Shown: positions 1 to 10,697 of the stretch, piece after piece
Numbering within the stretch: the stretch's first letter is position 1
Layout of the letters: every line of letters begins with the position of its first letter
Assembly (NCBI RefSeq): GCF_001038425.2
Contig: NZ_LDPV02000034.1
Location: 1-64,000 of the forward strand
Reading direction: 5' to 3'
Source of the DNA: Ornithinibacillus contaminans
GTDB lineage: Bacteria > Bacillota > Bacilli > Bacillales > Amphibacillaceae
DNA: 64,000 nt
Notes under the pieces: generated by a model
What the model was told of the DNA's origin: nothing
Seen by the model: the letters and a program-made list of their open reading frames with translations, nothing else
The model's database searches: none
Program-made: the position numbers and the translations under genes

Positions 1-531
1 ACCTATAAGCCACATAAACCGCAACATATAGCTGAAAATGTTTTAAATAGAAAATTCCAAGCCGACTATAACGCGATGGAAGTATTATTAACAGATGTCA
101 CTGAATTCAAGTACGGAGTTCATTCGAAAGCATATTTAAGTGCCATCTTGGATTATGGTGAAAATAAAATTGTAGCCTATAAATTATCACGACATAATAA
201 CAATGCCTTAGTACGTGATACGGTCACTCAGATTAAAGATACGATTATTCCAATGAAGACATTATTTCATAGTGATCGTGGCTTTCAATACACCTCCCAT
301 GGATTTAAAAACTTTGTGGAAGAACACAAAATTATCCAGAGCATGTCACGTGTTGGTAGATGTATTGATAACGGTCCAATGGAGAATTTTTGGGGGATCA
401 TCAAGGAAGAGATGTATCGATTAACCACTTATAACACATTTGAAGAATTAGAAAAAGATATTGAGGCTTATATTGAATTTTATAATACAAAGCGCGTGAC
501 GTTGAAGATGGGGCTAAGAATTCCAGCATAA
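1..531 (+). CDS. IS3-family transposase OrfB, 5' partial
   Basis: The open frame runs in from before base 1; the first in-frame ATG at 76 is internal. The rve integrase core is visible. The catalytic Asp lies in LLTDVTEFKY, the second Asp in FHSDRG, and the Glu in PMENFW exactly 36 residues after the second Asp, giving the D-D(35)E spacing of IS3 transposases. The protein normally acts on its own IS ends after programmed frameshifting with OrfA. The C-terminus stops at LKMGLRIPA, without the Pro-x-x-Tyr-Arg tail seen in many relatives, so the tail may be naturally short or damaged. The DDE residues are intact in the visible part. Confidence 0.85.
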   Translation, partial: TYKPHKPQHIAENVLNRKFQADYNAMEVLLTDVTEFKYGVHSKAYLSAILDYGENKIVAYKLSRHNNNALVRDTVTQIKDTIIPMKTLFHSDRGFQYTSHGFKNFVEEHKIIQSMSRVGRCIDNGPMENFWGIIKEEMYRLTTYNTFEELEKDIEAYIEFYNTKRVTLKMGLRIPA

Positions 532-536
532 GAAAA

Positions 537-580
537 GCCATGCATGGAATTCATACATGGCACAAAAAATTTGTTTTTTT
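537..580 (+). terminator. Hairpin at the end of the IS transposase gene
   Basis: GCCATGCATG and CATACATGGC form a 10-bp stem with one mismatch just after the transposase stop, followed by an A/T run including seven T. It probably terminates the transposase transcript inside the IS. Confidence 0.6.
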
Positions 581-581
581 A

Positions 582-608
582 CCTGTCTACTTGACAGGGG
601 GCAGTTCA
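582..608 (+). repeat. Right terminal inverted repeat of the IS3-family element
   Basis: The outer end reads TGAACTGCCCCCTGTCAAGT on the minus strand, starting at base 608. TGAACTG is the usual tip of this IS group. The matching left repeat is outside the window. Confidence 0.75.
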
Positions 609-611
609 TAG

Positions 612-693
612 AGTGGCTCACTATTTTTCCCTAAATAGTGAGCCACTGTTCGGATGTGTATCTAGCTCAAAACACTTATGCCCCAGTCCTTCT
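612..693 (+). repeat. Dispersed intergenic repeat copy A, right half only
   Basis: A perfect 15-bp stem (612-626 with 633-647, six-base loop) is followed by a tail (648-693) that matches the right end of full copies at about 4240, 23020 and 52830: CGGA, then ATCT, then an ACTTATG-type block, then CCC and a CTT end. The left terminus, GAGCC-GGGACATAAGT in the other copies, is missing. Its place is taken by the IS end at 608. The stem may act as a terminator. Confidence 0.6.
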
Positions 694-791
694 TTTTGAT
701 AAAGCATTCAACTTATGGTAGTCTATTACATATAATTCATATAAAACATAGTGGATTACTGTGAATTTATTTTATACTGGAGTTGAATTAT

Positions 792-1430
792 ATGGGGAGA
801 GAGTTTCTCGAAATATTTGAGGAGTGGGCTGATGACTATGACAATAGTGTTATGGGGCATGATCCACAATATAAAGAAGTGTTTCAGAATTATGATATAA
901 TTTTGAAAGAAGTTACCGAAAGTGCTGCAGGAAACATACTAGAATTTGGTGTTGGCACCGGTAATTTGACAGCGAAATTACTTGCTGCAGGTCATATGGT
1001 TTTTGGTGTTGAACCTTCGGCCGCCATGCGTGAGATTGCTGTGGAAAAACTTCCAATGGTACAAATTGTGGATGGAGACTTTTTAAATTTTCCAAAGCCA
1101 CCTTTTACAATTGATACGATAGTTAGCACCTATGCATTTCATCATTTAACTGACACGGAGAAACAAACTGCGGTAAAGGGCTTTGCTGAGACACTGTTAC
1201 CAAATGGGAAGGTAGTTTTTGCTGATACGATGTTCCTAACTGCAGAACGAAAGCAGGCTAAAATAGCAGAAGCATACAAGCTTGGGTATCAAGACTTAGC
1301 AGAAGATTTGGAGCGGGAGTACTATCCAATTATCCCAATAATCGAGGAAATTTTTACCGATCACAATTTTGACATTTCGTTTAAACAAATGAATGATTTC
1401 GTTTGGTTAATCATAGCAACATATAAATAG
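792..1430 (+). CDS. yrrT: SAM-dependent methyltransferase, YrrT family
   Basis: A 212-residue class I methyltransferase. The SAM-binding motif LEFGVGTGNL lies near residue 50, the acidic strand-2 end FGVEPS near 75, and VDGDFLNF near 95. The start is ATG 792, nine bases after GGAG; the longer TTG 783 reading lacks a spaced ribosome site. It matches B. subtilis YrrT in length and N-terminus (MGREF). YrrT heads a yrrT-mtnN-mccA-mccB operon there, where it is an AdoMet-dependent methyltransferase of unknown substrate that supplies S-adenosylhomocysteine to the recycling route. Here it heads yrrT-luxS-mccA-mccB, with luxS 21 bases downstream. The methyl acceptor is unknown. Confidence 0.85.
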   Translation: MGREFLEIFEEWADDYDNSVMGHDPQYKEVFQNYDIILKEVTESAAGNILEFGVGTGNLTAKLLAAGHMVFGVEPSAAMREIAVEKLPMVQIVDGDFLNFPKPPFTIDTIVSTYAFHHLTDTEKQTAVKGFAETLLPNGKVVFADTMFLTAERKQAKIAEAYKLGYQDLAEDLEREYYPIIPIIEEIFTDHNFDISFKQMNDFVWLIIATYK

Positions 1431-1451
1431 AACAGTGAGGAGAGAATACGA

Positions 1452-1910
1452 ATGAAGAAAATGAATGTAGAAAGCTTTAACCTAGACCATACGAAAGTAA
1501 AGGCACCTTATGTTCGGTTAGTAGGTGTAACAGAGGGAGCAAATGGCGATAAAGTGTATAAATATGATATTCGCTTTAAACAGCCTAATAAAGAGCATAT
1601 GGAAATGCCAGGATTGCATTCGTTAGAGCATTTAATGGCCGAAAATATTCGTAATCATATGGATAATGTATTAGATATAGGTCCAATGGGCTGTCAAACT
1701 GGTTTCTATTTAGCGATTCTTAATAATGATTCATATGATGAAGTGCTGGATGTATTAGAAAAAACTCTTGAAGATGTCTTGCATGCTGAGGAAGTACCTG
1801 CATGTAATGAGGTTCAATGTGGCTGGGCAGCGAACCATAGTCTAGAAGGAGCACAGGAAATCGCTAAAGAAATGCTAGCCAAAAAAAATGAATGGCATGA
1901 GGTATTTTAA
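1452..1910 (+). CDS. luxS: S-ribosylhomocysteine lyase LuxS
   Basis: A 152-residue cytoplasmic metalloenzyme that splits S-ribosylhomocysteine into homocysteine and DPD, the autoinducer-2 precursor. The metal ligands are His56 and His60 (HSLEH) and Cys123 (VQCGWA). The catalytic Cys81 lies in PMGCQTGF. Length fits the family, with a slightly shorter central loop than B. subtilis LuxS. A GTGAGGAGAG site precedes ATG 1452. It occupies the place held by mtnN in the B. subtilis operon, so homocysteine is made next to the genes that use it (mccA, mccB). A separate MtnN nucleosidase must act upstream but is not seen in this window. Confidence 0.97.
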   Translation: MKKMNVESFNLDHTKVKAPYVRLVGVTEGANGDKVYKYDIRFKQPNKEHMEMPGLHSLEHLMAENIRNHMDNVLDIGPMGCQTGFYLAILNNDSYDEVLDVLEKTLEDVLHAEEVPACNEVQCGWAANHSLEGAQEIAKEMLAKKNEWHEVF

Positions 1911-1931
1911 CAAAGAAAAATTCAATGTTGT

Positions 1932-1975
1932 ATAAGCTCTTGGCGCGAGCGAATTTCTAATCGGGCGCCTTGCGC
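1932..1975 (+). promoter_or_regulatory. GC-rich hairpin between luxS and mccA
   Basis: In an AT-rich genome, the 88-base luxS-mccA gap holds GGCGC and GCGCC arms about 18 bases apart, with an alternative GCTC/GAGC pairing just upstream. It is followed by CTTTTCTT. It could be a partial terminator or a processing site setting luxS against mccA levels. No known riboswitch was recognised. Confidence 0.3.
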
Positions 1976-1998
1976 TTTTCTTAACGAGGTGAAGTAAA

Positions 1999-4069
<2,071 letters not shown>

Positions 4070-4078
4070 AAGAATGAA

Positions 4079-4274
4079 GAAGAGCCGGGAACATAAGTAA
4101 AATGGAAAGATGAAAGGAAGAACAATACACTGATTCAGCGTAGGGAAAATACGTATACTCCTGCGCGAGGAGGCTCAGAGCCCCTCGCGGAAAGCGACGT
4201 ATACTCCCGGAGCGGGTATCGTGCGCCAACGTTCGGACTTATCTAACCATAAACACATATGTCCCTGGCTCTTT
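4079..4274 (+). repeat. Dispersed intergenic repeat copy B
   Basis: A long imperfect inverted repeat. The left end GAAGAGCCGGGAACATAAGT pairs with the right end ACATATGTCCCTGGCTCTT. The interior holds further dyads, including CCTCGCG elements and two near-identical CGTATACTCC blocks. It shares ends and the CTGATTCAGCG-like and CGGACTTATCT-like interior blocks with copies C and G. The remaining 130 bases before the next gene carry only an AT-rich probable promoter region. Confidence 0.75.
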
Positions 4275-4406
4275 TGTCTTTAGGGGAAATTAAAGGAAAG
4301 TCGACAGCTTCCAACAAAAACAATCCACCTCCATTAAAATATTCATTTCGCTCCATTTAATTTATGTTAAAATAAACACCATAAACTAAAGAAGAGGTGT
4401 GCATGT

Positions 4407-5774
4407 ATGAGTGAAAAAGCATTAGCCTATTTAACGGAAAACCGAGAACGTCTTTTACAGAAAATGTATGACTTTTTAGCAATTCCAAGTGTGAGCACAG
4501 ATAGTGTACATAAAGAAGATGTAAGAAAAGCAGCAAACTTTTTACAAACCTATTTAACTGAAATTGGTTTTGAAAATAGCCAACAAATTGAAACACAAAA
4601 ACATCCGATTGTCTATGCTGAATATACTCAAGCGGGTCCTAATGCACCGACAGTATTATTATATGGTCACTATGATGTACAACCAGTAGATCCGATTGAA
4701 TTATGGGATAGCGATCCATTTAAACCTGAGGTTCGTGATGGAAGACTTTATGCACGTGGTTCAAGTGATGATAAAGGGCAGGTATTCATGCATTTAGCAG
4801 TATTTGAAGCCATTATGAAGACTGAAGGGAAACTACCTGTTAACGTAAAGGTTTGTCTAGAAGGTGAAGAAGAAATCGGAAGTGAAAATCTATATGGAAT
4901 GCTTCAAGAGAAAAAAGAGCTCTTCCAAGCAGATTTTGCCGTTATTTCAGATTCTGGAATGGTTGCTAACAATCAGCCGACCATCCTTTATGGATTGAAG
5001 GGATTCACTGGAATAGAAATTTCTGTTACTGGTCCTGATCACGATTTGCATTCAGGAATGTATGGTGGGGCCGTACGTAACCCAATCATGGCATTATCAC
5101 ATATTTTAGCTTCGATGAAGAATGAAGATGAAGTGGTTTCAGTCAATGGATTCTATAATGGAGTAGAAGATTTGACCGAGGAAGAGCGTCGTTTAATTGC
5201 GCAGGTTCCTAGTGAGGATTTTATGAAAGCTACTGGAATTACGGAAACTGTTTCTGAAAAGGGGTATACACCAAAGGAACATACGATGGCAAGACCAACT
5301 TTTGAAATTAATGGAATATATGGTGGCTACCAAGGTGAAGGAACGAAGACCATCATTCCAACTTCTGCAACTGCAAAAATTACGTGTCGATTAGTACCAG
5401 GACAGGATCCGGAAAAGATTCAACAATTATTAATCGATCATATCAACAAAGTAGCACCAAAAGGAGTAACTGTCACCGTTAAAAAGGAGAAACTTTCCGC
5501 AAAGGCCTATAAAGTGGAACCCAATCATCCATTAATTCAAAAAGCTGCTGATAGTTACACGAAGGCATTTGGAAAAGAAACGGTTTACGTGCGAATGGGA
5601 GGATCTATCCCGGTGGTGGAATGGATTGAAGATATCTACAATATCCCAATTGTCTTATTAGGTTTTGGAACACCTGATGACCGTCTTCATTCCCCAAATG
5701 AGAGCTTTCCATTAGATAGTTATGACAAAGGGATGGAAACACTAGTCTATTATTGGTATGAAATAACGAATTAG
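4407..5774 (+). CDS. M20-family dipeptidase (CNDP-like metallopeptidase)
   Basis: A 455-residue M20 peptidase of the carnosinase-like dipeptidase branch. Expected zinc ligands are present: His and Asp in GHYDVQP (about 87-91), Asp in SSDDKGQ (about 120), the Glu pair in EGEEEIGS (about 153), Asp in SDSG (about 181), and the last His in DDRLHSPNE (about 430). The dimerisation domain with HDLHSGMYGG lies in the middle. It probably hydrolyses dipeptides in the cytoplasm; the substrate is unknown. ATG 4407 has a GAAGAGGTG site. It is followed by an APH-fold kinase and a reductase, possibly as one transcript. Confidence 0.85.
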   Translation: MSEKALAYLTENRERLLQKMYDFLAIPSVSTDSVHKEDVRKAANFLQTYLTEIGFENSQQIETQKHPIVYAEYTQAGPNAPTVLLYGHYDVQPVDPIELWDSDPFKPEVRDGRLYARGSSDDKGQVFMHLAVFEAIMKTEGKLPVNVKVCLEGEEEIGSENLYGMLQEKKELFQADFAVISDSGMVANNQPTILYGLKGFTGIEISVTGPDHDLHSGMYGGAVRNPIMALSHILASMKNEDEVVSVNGFYNGVEDLTEEERRLIAQVPSEDFMKATGITETVSEKGYTPKEHTMARPTFEINGIYGGYQGEGTKTIIPTSATAKITCRLVPGQDPEKIQQLLIDHINKVAPKGVTVTVKKEKLSAKAYKVEPNHPLIQKAADSYTKAFGKETVYVRMGGSIPVVEWIEDIYNIPIVLLGFGTPDDRLHSPNESFPLDSYDKGMETLVYYWYEITN

Positions 5775-5813
5775 CTTGGCGGGATGAGATTTTAAATATA
5801 GGGGGAGCCTTAG

Positions 5814-6797
5814 ATGGAAAAGTCGGTAGCGGAGGTTTATCATTCTGGAATTCTGAATCGATTTCTACATGCATATGGATTAGATGAAGCGTATAAATTA
5901 CTAGGTGACTTTGAAAACTATGTATATGAAGTATTGCGTAATGATACACCATATATTTTACGGGTCACACATAGCTCACATCGCACGGAAGAAGAAATCA
6001 TGGGAGAGATTGACTGGGTTAACTATTTATATGCAAATGGAGCAAATGTTTCTGTTACTTTTCCATCTATTAATAACCAGTTAATTGAGAAGCAAATAGC
6101 GGAGGATGGTACCATTTTTTATGCGTGTCTCTTTTCGAAGGTAGTTGGAAAACAAGTTAAATCAACTGATACCATATATGAAAAACGTCTATTCCAAAGC
6201 TGGGGAAAAGAAATTGGCAAGTTACATCGTTTAACGAGTCAGTATAAACCGAAGCGGATGACGCGTAAACAATGGTATGAAGATGATTTATTTGCTATTG
6301 ATCAATACATTCCAGCGGAGGAAACGCTCGTTATTACTCGTACAATGGAAATAATCGAACATGTAAAGAATTTGCCTAAAAAGCACTATGGACTCATCCA
6401 CAATGATGTGCATAGTGGGAACTTTTTCTACGATGGAAAGGAAATCTATATTTTTGATTTTGATGATGCTTGCTATTTTTGGCATGTTTCAGATATAGCC
6501 ATTCCACTTTACTATAGCTGTTATTCGCTATTTCCTGATGAATCCAATGAACAAGCAAAACAAGAGTTTGCGAACCGCTTTTTAACCGCATTCATGGAAG
6601 GTTATCGTACGGAAATAGAACCACCAGAGGGATGGGAGACGTTAATACCACTTTTTCTGAAGGTTAGAGACATCTTGCTGTATACAGCCCTTAATAAAAA
6701 AATAGCGCCACAGGATCGTAGTGACGTATTAAAGCGCAGAATGCAACAAATGAAGGACCGTATCGAACAACAGAAAGCAATAGTTGGGAATGAATAA
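5814..6797 (+). CDS. Aminoglycoside phosphotransferase-fold kinase (RdoA/SrkA or CotS-like)
   Basis: A 327-residue protein with an APH/choline kinase fold. The catalytic loop HNDVHSGNFFYD (about 201-212) has the Asp and Asn, and IFDFDDACY (about 218-226) is the metal-binding DFD equivalent. The N-terminal YEV and YILRVTHS segments fit the nucleotide-binding lobe. Family members phosphorylate small molecules or proteins; the substrate cannot be told from sequence. GGGGGAG precedes ATG 5814. The next gene starts 18 bases after its stop, so they are likely co-transcribed. It is not a recognised antibiotic resistance enzyme. Confidence 0.75.
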   Translation: MEKSVAEVYHSGILNRFLHAYGLDEAYKLLGDFENYVYEVLRNDTPYILRVTHSSHRTEEEIMGEIDWVNYLYANGANVSVTFPSINNQLIEKQIAEDGTIFYACLFSKVVGKQVKSTDTIYEKRLFQSWGKEIGKLHRLTSQYKPKRMTRKQWYEDDLFAIDQYIPAEETLVITRTMEIIEHVKNLPKKHYGLIHNDVHSGNFFYDGKEIYIFDFDDACYFWHVSDIAIPLYYSCYSLFPDESNEQAKQEFANRFLTAFMEGYRTEIEPPEGWETLIPLFLKVRDILLYTALNKKIAPQDRSDVLKRRMQQMKDRIEQQKAIVGNE

Positions 6798-6815
6798 CAT
6801 GTGGGGGTGTTCAGC

Positions 6816-7574
6816 ATGAAAATTGCGCTTATTACTGGAGTATCAAAAGGGCTAGGAGAATCTATTGCGAAGGCATTTCTCGAATCTGGGATTAAGGTGC
6901 TTGGAATATCGCGAAACGAGAATAAGCGTCTCCGTAAAATCGCTGACAAAAACAATGTAAGTTATCAGCATTATTCCTGTGATCTCGCAAATATGTCAGG
7001 TTTAGAAGCTACTATTGAGCAACTAAAACAAGATATGGATAGCCACCGTCCTTCTTTATTGTACTTGATTAATAATGCGGCTATTGTTGAACCGATTAAT
7101 CAGGTTCACCAGCTGGATAACGAGGCGCTCCTTTATCATTTTCAATTAAATACTGTTGCACCAATTATTTTAATGAATCAGATGCTACATTTTACGACTA
7201 TCATTGATGCTAATTTTATCGGAGTAAATATTACATCTGGTGCAGCAGATCGTCCTATCTATGGCTGGGGTGCCTATTGCAGTTCGAAAGCAAGCATTAA
7301 TATGTATACAAGAACAGCTGCTTTAGAGCAAGAGGAACAAAAGACCGGCCAAAAGATTATTGCATTTAACCCTGGTATAATGAACACCAATATGCAACAG
7401 TTAATTCGTTCAAGCTCCAAAGAAGCGTTTCGTGAAGTTGACAAGTTCAAAGCATATAAGGAGAAGAACCAATTGCGTGATACCGATACAGTTGGTGGTA
7501 TTTTGATTGATATTTTGAATGACGAGGCGAGTATTGAGAACGGTAAAATTTATCAGGTAAATGAATATTTTTAG
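6816..7574 (+). CDS. Short-chain dehydrogenase/reductase, YueD (benzil reductase)-like
   Basis: A 252-residue SDR. The NADP-binding TGVSKGLGESI lies at residues 7-17, NNAA near 88, the catalytic Ser in ITSGAA, and the Tyr and Lys in GAYCSSKA. ATG 6816 is chosen because GGGGGTG sits eight bases before it; an upstream in-frame GTG at 6801 is part of that ribosome site. Length and motif spacing resemble B. subtilis YueD, an (S)-benzoin-forming benzil reductase whose natural substrate is uncertain. It is the last gene of a probable three-gene transcript ending at the terminator at 7579. Confidence 0.75.
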   Translation: MKIALITGVSKGLGESIAKAFLESGIKVLGISRNENKRLRKIADKNNVSYQHYSCDLANMSGLEATIEQLKQDMDSHRPSLLYLINNAAIVEPINQVHQLDNEALLYHFQLNTVAPIILMNQMLHFTTIIDANFIGVNITSGAADRPIYGWGAYCSSKASINMYTRTAALEQEEQKTGQKIIAFNPGIMNTNMQQLIRSSSKEAFREVDKFKAYKEKNQLRDTDTVGGILIDILNDEASIENGKIYQVNEYF

Positions 7575-7578
7575 GATA

Positions 7579-7620
7579 GAATAGAAGGGGTATAAGGATG
7601 TAATCCCTTCTATTCTTTTG
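7579..7620 (+). terminator. Rho-independent terminator after the SDR gene
   Basis: GAATAGAAGGG and CCCTTCTATTC form a perfect 11-bp stem, followed by TTTTGTTGTT. Confidence 0.85.
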
Positions 7621-7817
7621 TTGTTAAAAGCTTGTTCCATACTCGGTGCTATGAACGGAATATACCAGGCACATCAAGCATAGGTTACCTAGCAGGTTGC
7701 CTATCAGGTAGGGTACAAATTACTGAAAGTATCAACGAATTATGGTACACTTAGGAAACGTAAAATATACTATAGTAGTTACAGCCTGAAGCTGATGAAT
7801 AGAAAGGACGAAGAAAT

Positions 7818-8570
7818 ATGATTACTAGAAAGAGTACGCGTGAAATAGAACAAATGCAAAAGGCAGGAGACTTACTTGTTCAAGTTCACAAAGAAATTGC
7901 TAAGTTAATTAAACCAGGTATTACGACACTTGAAATTGATGCTTTTGTTGATAAGCTCTTGGAAGAACATGGTGCAATTCCTGAACAAAAAGGATACAAT
8001 GGGTTCCCATATGCGACATGTGCTTCGATAAATGATGAGATTTGCCACGGCTTTCCTCGTGCAGAAGCATTAAAGGATGGCGATATCGTTACCATTGATA
8101 TGGTTGTGAATTTAGATGGTGGATTGGCAGATTCAGCTTGGACATATGCAGTTGGGAATGTAGATGAAAAAGGTCTTCGATTAATGGATGTTACAAAAAA
8201 ATCCTTATATAAAGGGATCGAGCAGGCACGAGCGGGTAACCGAATTGGAGATATCGGTCATGCGATTCAGGTATATGCGGAAGCAGAAGGATTTTCTGTG
8301 GTACGTGATTTCACAGGTCATGGAATTGGACCAACAATTCACGAGGACCCACTTATCCCACATTATGGCCTACCGAATAAAGGACTAAGACTGAAGCCAG
8401 GAATGGTAATAACCATTGAGCCGATGCTTAATGAAGGTGATTGGCCAAGTCAAGTTGATAGTAATAACTGGACTGCTAGAACCGTAGATGGTGGACGATC
8501 TGCACAATATGAACATACGATTGTGATTACAGAAGGCGATCCAATTATTTTGACTGAGCAAGACCGATAA
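7818..8570 (+). CDS. map: Type I methionine aminopeptidase
   Basis: A 250-residue enzyme that removes the initiator methionine from new proteins. All five dinuclear metal ligands are visible: Asp in VTIDMVV and in GLADSAW, His in GHGIGPTIHE, Glu in TIEPM, and Glu in QYEHTIV. The length and the KSTREIEQMQKAG start match the YflG/MapB type of B. subtilis rather than the ribosomal-operon copy. The gene stands alone, with its own upstream AT-rich region (7621-7817) and a terminator at 8582. AAAGGACG precedes ATG 7818. Confidence 0.93.
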   Translation: MITRKSTREIEQMQKAGDLLVQVHKEIAKLIKPGITTLEIDAFVDKLLEEHGAIPEQKGYNGFPYATCASINDEICHGFPRAEALKDGDIVTIDMVVNLDGGLADSAWTYAVGNVDEKGLRLMDVTKKSLYKGIEQARAGNRIGDIGHAIQVYAEAEGFSVVRDFTGHGIGPTIHEDPLIPHYGLPNKGLRLKPGMVITIEPMLNEGDWPSQVDSNNWTARTVDGGRSAQYEHTIVITEGDPIILTEQDR

Positions 8571-8581
8571 TAAAATATCAT

Positions 8582-8615
8582 AGGACCTGTATCGAATGAT
8601 ACCGGTTCTTTTTTT
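8582..8615 (+). terminator. Terminator after map
   Basis: AGGACCTGTATC pairs with GATACCGGTTCT (two G-T wobbles, GAAT loop) and is followed by seven or more T. Confidence 0.8.
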
Positions 8616-8695
8616 ATGGCTTTTGCCCGTACCGTACTTTTTCTATTACAAAAAATCAGTTATAATTATGAGAACTTTAAGTGGGGGAGAAATAG

Positions 8696-9424
8696 ATGGA
8701 GACAGTAGAACAAAGCATAAAAAAAACTCCAACGTCTTTCGTTATGATTAAACGTGGGTTGGCAGTTGGTTTTCCTATCATGATTGGGTATATTCCTATC
8801 GCGATTACTTATGGTGTGTTAGCGAAGCAATCTGGAATGACGCTGATGGAAATAACATGGATGAGTATATTAGTGTTTGCGGGAGCAAGTCAATTTATGG
8901 GGGCAAATATGATTGCACTAGGGGCAGGAGCAGTAGAAATTATTATTGCAACCTTTGTTCTTAACTTTCGGCATTTTGTTATGAGTTTATCCTTCATGAA
9001 TCGAATGCGTCCAGTTTCAATGAAGTGGAAGGTACCACTTGCATTTGGTTTGACTGATGAGACGTTTGCGGTGTCATCATTACATACGAAAGAAGCGAAA
9101 GAGGAGAAAGGCTATCTATTCTATTCGGCTATTACACTGACAGCATATTTATCTTGGGTAATCGGATCATTGTTTGGTGGGTTGTTAGGGGAAGTAATTC
9201 CAGAGACGTTGAGTCAAAGCATGGGAATTGCCCTTTATGCTATGTTTATTGGCTTATTGGTTCCTTCTGTCAAAAAGGAATTCCGTGTCGGGTTAATTGC
9301 AATAATTGCGATGCTGGTTAATGTGATTTGTTTGCAATTTATGAGTAGTGGTTGGGCTATTGTTTTTGGTACGGTTATTGGTGGCTTAAGTGGTGTCTAT
9401 TTCTTGAAGGAGGCGAGTGAATGA
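8696..9424 (+). CDS. azlC: AzlC-family branched-chain amino acid exporter, large subunit
   Basis: A 242-residue membrane protein with about seven hydrophobic segments. AzlC/YgaZ hallmarks include GFPIMIGYIPIAITYG near residue 24 and FAGASQFMG near 62. AzlC pairs with the small AzlD subunit to export branched-chain or related amino acids. GTGGGGGAG precedes ATG 8696 and a TATAAT at 8661-8666 may be the -10. The stop overlaps the azlD start by four bases, so the two are translationally coupled. The exported substrate in this organism is inferred from the family. Confidence 0.88.
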   Translation: METVEQSIKKTPTSFVMIKRGLAVGFPIMIGYIPIAITYGVLAKQSGMTLMEITWMSILVFAGASQFMGANMIALGAGAVEIIIATFVLNFRHFVMSLSFMNRMRPVSMKWKVPLAFGLTDETFAVSSLHTKEAKEEKGYLFYSAITLTAYLSWVIGSLFGGLLGEVIPETLSQSMGIALYAMFIGLLVPSVKKEFRVGLIAIIAMLVNVICLQFMSSGWAIVFGTVIGGLSGVYFLKEASE

Positions 9425-9720
9425 TTTTGTTCATAATAATTGGTATGTCACTCGTTACGATGATACCAAGAATTATTCCTGCTTTCGTTGTTGATAAATT
9501 GCAGTTTAAGGACTGGATAAATCGTTGGTTGAATGCGATTCCTTATGCAGCATTAGGAGCACTTATTTTTCCAGGAGTACTAACAGTAAATGCTGATAAC
9601 CCCTACATTGGATTAGCTGGTGGAATTATTGCCATTTTGTTAGCTTATATCGGATTAAATGTAATTTTCGTCGTTATTGGTGCCATCATATCTGTTTTTT
9701 TAATGACTACTTTAATCTAG
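9421..9720 (+). CDS. azlD: AzlD-family exporter small subunit
   Basis: A 99-residue protein with about three to four membrane helices. The pattern MIPRIIPAFVV, then YAALGALIFPGVL, is characteristic of AzlD (YgaH-like). It starts at the ATGA overlap with azlC, confirming a two-component transporter. It is the last gene before a bidirectional terminator shared with mneS. Confidence 0.87.
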   Translation: MILFIIIGMSLVTMIPRIIPAFVVDKLQFKDWINRWLNAIPYAALGALIFPGVLTVNADNPYIGLAGGIIAILLAYIGLNVIFVVIGAIISVFLMTTLI

Positions 9721-9747
9721 TTGGTGAAAGAACAATTCTATAAAGGT

Positions 9748-9811
9748 AGCTAGGAGATACGTAGAAGGTTTGGATTTAATCGTCCCAACTACACGTATAC
9801 CCTAGCTTTTT
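9748..9811. terminator. Bidirectional terminator between azlD and mneS
   Basis: AGCTAGGAGATACGT pairs with ACGTATACCCTAGCT (13 of 15 positions) across a 29-base loop. TTTTTC follows on the plus strand, and the genes converge here. Confidence 0.6.
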
Positions 9812-9812
9812 C

Positions 9813-10682
9813 TTAATCTAAATATGGCTCAATATGAATATGGGTATGTAAAATCCCATGCTTGTTCGCTAATACCTGTTCTATTTTCACGGTGATATCG
9901 TGACTTTGCTGGACATTTAAGTACGGATCTACTTTAATCGTTACATCAAGAATCGGCTGATTACCGAGTGAACGCCCCTTAATGTCTACCACCTTTTTAA
10001 CCTCTGAAAATCTAGATATCGTTTTATTAATCTCCTGTAATCGATCCTCATCGAAGGCATCGGTTAATGTCAGTGTGGAATCTTTAAAAATATCCCAAGC
10101 AGTTTTACAGATGATGAGTCCCACTAGGAATCCAGCTAATGGATCTAACCAAGATATCCCAAACTGGGCACCGATAATTCCAATAAAAGCACCGATACTA
10201 ACGAGCGCATCGGAACGATTATCTTGTGCTGCGGCATGCAGGGCACTGCTGTTTATCCGTTTTGCTAAGCGAAGATTATAGCGATAAACAATATACATGA
10301 TGATAGCTGCCCCGACGGCTGTCCAAGCAGTAAGTAGGTCCGGCTGCTCTAACTCGCTAATAAACAGCTTTTGTATTGTATTAAAAATGACCTGTAATCC
10401 AACAGCTACCATAATGAAAGCAGCTAAAAGGGAGGCAATCGTCTCTGCACGGTAATGCCCATATCGATGGTTTCGATCAGGTGGCTTTTGCGAAATTCGT
10501 AACCCAATTAGGATGGCTATCGATGCAATAACATCGGTAGAATTATTCAATCCATCGGCCCATAACGCTTCTGAACTACCTAGATACGCAATGATTAGCT
10601 TTGTGCTAGCCAATACTAGATAAGCAATAATACTTATCCATGCGCCTTTTTCACCACTTTTTAAATTATTGGTCTGATTCAT
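9813..10682 (-). CDS. mneS: Cation diffusion facilitator, MneS-like manganese exporter
   Basis: A 289-residue CDF transporter. It has six membrane segments, a cytoplasmic C-terminal domain rich in His (HTHIHIEPYLD), TM2 metal ligands in ALWADGLNNSTD, and TM5 ligands His and Asp in LHAAAQDNRSDALVS. The QKPPDRNHRYGHYRAET loop resembles B. subtilis YeaB (MneS), a Mn(II)/H+ exporter. A GGAGGC site precedes the start. A minus-strand promoter with TTGACA lies about 100 bases upstream, and the leader carries a perfect dyad (10698-10721). Metal specificity is inferred from similarity. Confidence 0.8.
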   Translation of the reverse strand: MNQTNNLKSGEKGAWISIIAYLVLASTKLIIAYLGSSEALWADGLNNSTDVIASIAILIGLRISQKPPDRNHRYGHYRAETIASLLAAFIMVAVGLQVIFNTIQKLFISELEQPDLLTAWTAVGAAIIMYIVYRYNLRLAKRINSSALHAAAQDNRSDALVSIGAFIGIIGAQFGISWLDPLAGFLVGLIICKTAWDIFKDSTLTLTDAFDEDRLQEINKTISRFSEVKKVVDIKGRSLGNQPILDVTIKVDPYLNVQQSHDITVKIEQVLANKHGILHTHIHIEPYLD

Positions 10683-10697
10683 TGAAATGCCTCCAAA

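Larger units (their letters stand above)
1..608 (+). mobile_element. IS3-family insertion sequence, right-hand part (left end outside window)
   Basis: The segment holds the end of a DDE transposase gene and, 50 bases further on, a terminal inverted repeat at 582-608. Read inward, this repeat begins TGAACTGCCCCCTGTC, a typical IS3-family (IS150-like) terminus. The left end lies before the window, so element length, target duplication and intactness cannot be judged. The element abuts the right half of a dispersed intergenic repeat (612-693) that lacks its left half, which suggests that it inserted into that repeat. Family assignment is fairly sure; the subgroup is inference. Confidence 0.8.

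Noticed and set aside
1932-1975. SAM or SAH riboswitch before mccA
   Set aside because: Only a short GC hairpin is present; none of the conserved riboswitch core blocks could be found.
5814-6797. Aminoglycoside resistance gene
   Set aside because: It only shares the APH fold. Its setting with a dipeptidase and reductase and its motif details fit a metabolic or protein kinase.
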